Source: Alphaproteobacteria bacterium (GTDB taxonomy: Bacteria; Pseudomonadota; Alphaproteobacteria; Acetobacterales; Acetobacteraceae). From it: 6,743 nt of DNA. The translations under genes were made by a program, and so were the position numbers. The stretch lies in the NCBI GenBank assembly GCA_013298245.1, contig JAAFHD010000202.1, forward strand, positions 1 through 6,743. The letters run 5' to 3'. Positions 4,955 to 6,743 of this stretch are shown piece after piece; position 1 is the stretch's first letter, and each line of letters begins with the position of its first letter. Below the pieces are notes generated by a model. That model was not told the DNA's origin. It did no database searches and saw only the letters and a program-made list of their open reading frames with translations.

Positions 4955-6036
4955 GGTGACAATGCCCCGCAAGGTGTCGAGAAGGCGCTGGCCGCGGGCG
5001 GCACGGAGCCCAGCGCCGGCATGGCGAAGGGGCGCGCATAGGTCACCGCGAGCCACACCGCGCCACTGCCCATGCAGGAGAGCGAGCGGCGTTCCCAGAT
5101 GCGTTCGAAACTGCGGCCGGTCCAGCCCCACAGGCGCTGCACCATGCAGGCTTCGCCGCTGGGTGGCGGGGTTGTGGCATGCCAGGCCTCGCGCAGCAGC
5201 CCGACCTCGGGTTCGAATTCCGCGTGTGGGATCATGCCGTCCTGCGCATCGGCCTGATCGCGGCCGGCGAAGGGCACCGGCGCGCTGGACCCGTCCTGGT
5301 TCTCGATGACGAAATAAGCGCTGTTCGGCATGTCGCAGCGCATGGTCCACAGCATGCGGTCCGGGCGCGTCCGATCACCGATCAGGCCATGGCCGGTCCA
5401 GGCATCGGGGCCGGCGGCGCCACACGCCGCGGCACCCAAAGCCAGGGTCTGGGCAGAGGGCGTGCGGCCAGCGGGCAGCGGGGGCAACGGCGCGGCCAGC
5501 ACCCCCTCCAGTGCCGCGATGTTGTGTCGTTGCTGCCAATCTCCAGCAACGCCCATGGCGTCGTTGATGCCATCGATCGCGATGCGTTCCATGACCTGGC
5601 CGCCGGGTGCCAGCAGCAGCGCCTGCCCGCCATCCAGCAAGGCGGAGATGATCTCCGGCACGAAACGGGGCGGCACCTGCCAGTCCCGCGCGCTGCGGCG
5701 AAGCAGGGGAATATCGGGCGATGTGTCCGCAGGACCGGCGATGCGCAGATAGCGCGCATGCACGCCGGTGGATGGGCCAGGAGAGCCTGTCGTGACGTGG
5801 ATCGTCTGATCGCGGCGCGGTGCCGGTAACTGGTGGATGCAGATGCGCGCGGGGCTTGTGGCAGGGGCGGCCAGCGCGCGCGCCTGTGCCGCCGGCCCCA
5901 TGTTCAGCATCGAGCAACGGCCGATATTGTCGCAGGCGACCACCCATTCATCGAAGGCGCGCAGCGTGAAGGGCTGTGCGCCGGCGGTGGTCGCGGCAAG
6001 CGACATGGCCACCAGCAAGGCTGCGCGGTTCAGCAT
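4951..6036 (-). CDS. Exported DUF1176-family protein (complete)
   Basis: A 361-aa protein with a signal peptide, MLNRAALLVAMSLAATTAGA, cut after A18-G-A20. The mature part opens with the DUF1176 hallmark FDEWVVACDNIGRC (residues 28-41; W31, C35, D36, N37, C41). A middle alpha/beta region contains WQVPPRFVPEIISALLDGGQ (119-138). The C-terminal DUF1176 pattern is EACMVQRLWGWTGRSFERIW (295-314) and C321, i.e. C297, W303, W305, F310, C321. Two further cysteines, C205 and C234, may form a disulfide. The function of DUF1176 is unknown. The start at 6036 was chosen because it gives a clean signal peptide and overlaps the upstream stop by 7 nt. The frame is open for 51 more codons upstream, but those overlap the preceding gene. 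The unit with a second DUF1176 gene and an LprI-like gene suggests a shared envelope task. Confidence 0.75.
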   Translation of the reverse strand: MLNRAALLVAMSLAATTAGAQPFTLRAFDEWVVACDNIGRCSMLNMGPAAQARALAAPATSPARICIHQLPAPRRDQTIHVTTGSPGPSTGVHARYLRIAGPADTSPDIPLLRRSARDWQVPPRFVPEIISALLDGGQALLLAPGGQVMERIAIDGINDAMGVAGDWQQRHNIAALEGVLAAPLPPLPAGRTPSAQTLALGAAACGAAGPDAWTGHGLIGDRTRPDRMLWTMRCDMPNSAYFVIENQDGSSAPVPFAGRDQADAQDGMIPHAEFEPEVGLLREAWHATTPPPSGEACMVQRLWGWTGRSFERIWERRSLSCMGSGAVWLAVTYARPFAMPALGSVPPAASAFSTPCGALSP

Positions 6037-6743
6037 GGGCGCCGCCCCGGCCGCGGCTCGCCGCGCACCGGCGTGGCCGACATCCGCAGCCATTGCCCGT
6101 GATCGGCGCCGAAGCAATTGGGCATGGTGTGCTCGGAGGCGAGGACGAAGCGCCCGCCATTCCACACCCAGCCGCGGCGGGTGCCGCAATCATTGCCGCC
6201 ACGCATCTTGAACAGATCCTCGATCCGCCCGCGCGCCGGATCGACGAGCAGGTTGGTGAAGGCGGGCCCGACCGTGTCCGGGTCGACAATGGAGGGCAGT
6301 TGGCGCGGCCGCACCGAACCCGCCCGCGTTTCGGTGGCCACCAGCGTCACCGGGTTATAGGCCGAGCGCGCGCACATGGCGGTCCAGAGAAAGCTGCCAT
6401 CATGCAGGCGAAAGGCGCGGGCGCTGTCGGCCTCCCACGGCCAGGCGCTGCACCATTCGCGGTGCAGTTCCAGCAGCCCGGTGGGCACGCGCCGCGCCAC
6501 CTGCGCGAAGGGCTGCGGCACGATCTCGACGCGTGGCGCCAGCGCCCTGCGCATCTGCAACGCATTGGCCAGGCCTTCGCGGAAACCCCACATCGACAGG
6601 CGTTCATGGACCGGCCCGCCCTCAGCGTCGCGCAGCACCAGGACGCGCGCTTCGCTAAGTTGGCGCGCGGTTTCCACCGCGGCGGCGCCGGTGATGTCGT
6701 GCCGGCCGTCATCGGTGCGTCGCGCGGTGCTGATCGTGCCGGG
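6030..6743 (-). CDS. DUF1176-family protein, N-terminus beyond the window (partial)
   Basis: The frame is open from the right window edge to the TGA at 6030-6032, giving 237 visible residues; an internal GTG (6675-6677) is unlikely to be the true start. Numbering from the edge, the C-terminal region carries the DUF1176 signature D185-C186...W192-x-W194-N-G-G-x-F199...MPNC210-F-G-A-D. This is closer to the family's textbook ending than that of its downstream neighbour. LSMWGFREGLANALQMRRAL (49-68) fits the family's helical segment before the central beta region. The N-terminal signal peptide and CDN motif expected of the family would lie outside the window. It overlaps the next gene by 7 nt (6030-6036), so the two are co-translated. 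With that gene it forms a diverged tandem pair. The function is unknown. Confidence 0.65.
   Translation of the reverse strand, partial: PGTISTARRTDDGRHDITGAAAVETARQLSEARVLVLRDAEGGPVHERLSMWGFREGLANALQMRRALAPRVEIVPQPFAQVARRVPTGLLELHREWCSAWPWEADSARAFRLHDGSFLWTAMCARSAYNPVTLVATETRAGSVRPRQLPSIVDPDTVGPAFTNLLVDPARGRIEDLFKMRGGNDCGTRRGWVWNGGRFVLASEHTMPNCFGADHGQWLRMSATPVRGEPRPGRRPC

Noticed and set aside
4734..5309. 191-codon + strand frame opposite the DUF1311 and DUF1176 genes
   Set aside because: Arg/Ala-rich shadow. The - strand frames show signal peptides, conserved cysteines and family motifs, whereas this one shows none.

Overview
The window is a piece of a GC-rich (roughly two thirds G+C) alphaproteobacterial chromosome. 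The gene order mreC-mreD-mrdA-rodA and the protein style point to the Acetobacteraceae/Rhodospirillales (Roseomonas-like). That placement is an inference from gene order and composition, not from a marker gene.

Left half, + strand (1-4126): the distal part of a rod-shape/elongasome operon. It holds the C-terminus of MreC, complete MreD, complete PBP2 (MrdA, 638 aa, all three transpeptidase motifs) and complete RodA (383 aa SEDS glycosyltransferase). MreC and MreD form the membrane scaffold. RodA polymerises glycan from lipid II and PBP2 cross-links it. The reading frames are joined by 1-4 nt stop/start overlaps, and two of the links are unusual. (a) Between mreD and mrdA, the first 59 bp of mrdA are present twice, 104 bp apart. 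The upstream copy encodes a 35-codon minigene (821-928) that ends in an ATGA overlap with the real mrdA start. (b) The 133-bp mrdA-rodA gap is filled exactly by a 44-codon ORF (2841-2975). It has a strong Shine-Dalgarno, a TGATG junction with mrdA and a TAATG junction with rodA.

Middle (4127-4462): a tRNA-Lys(CTT) gene with encoded CCA and a plausible sigma-70 promoter, followed by about 200 bp in which I see no gene.

Right half, - strand (4463-6743): a tight three-gene unit converging on the tRNA. In transcription order it holds a DUF1176-type protein (N-terminus cut off by the window edge), a second exported DUF1176-type protein (361 aa) and a small exported LprI/DUF1311-type protein (163 aa). 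They overlap by 7 and 4 nt. All three look periplasmic or envelope-associated. No specific function can be assigned beyond family membership.

The most unusual features are the duplicated mrdA start with its palindromic spacer and the 44-codon ORF before rodA. I see no CRISPR array, transposase, phage gene or obvious new defence-type system.
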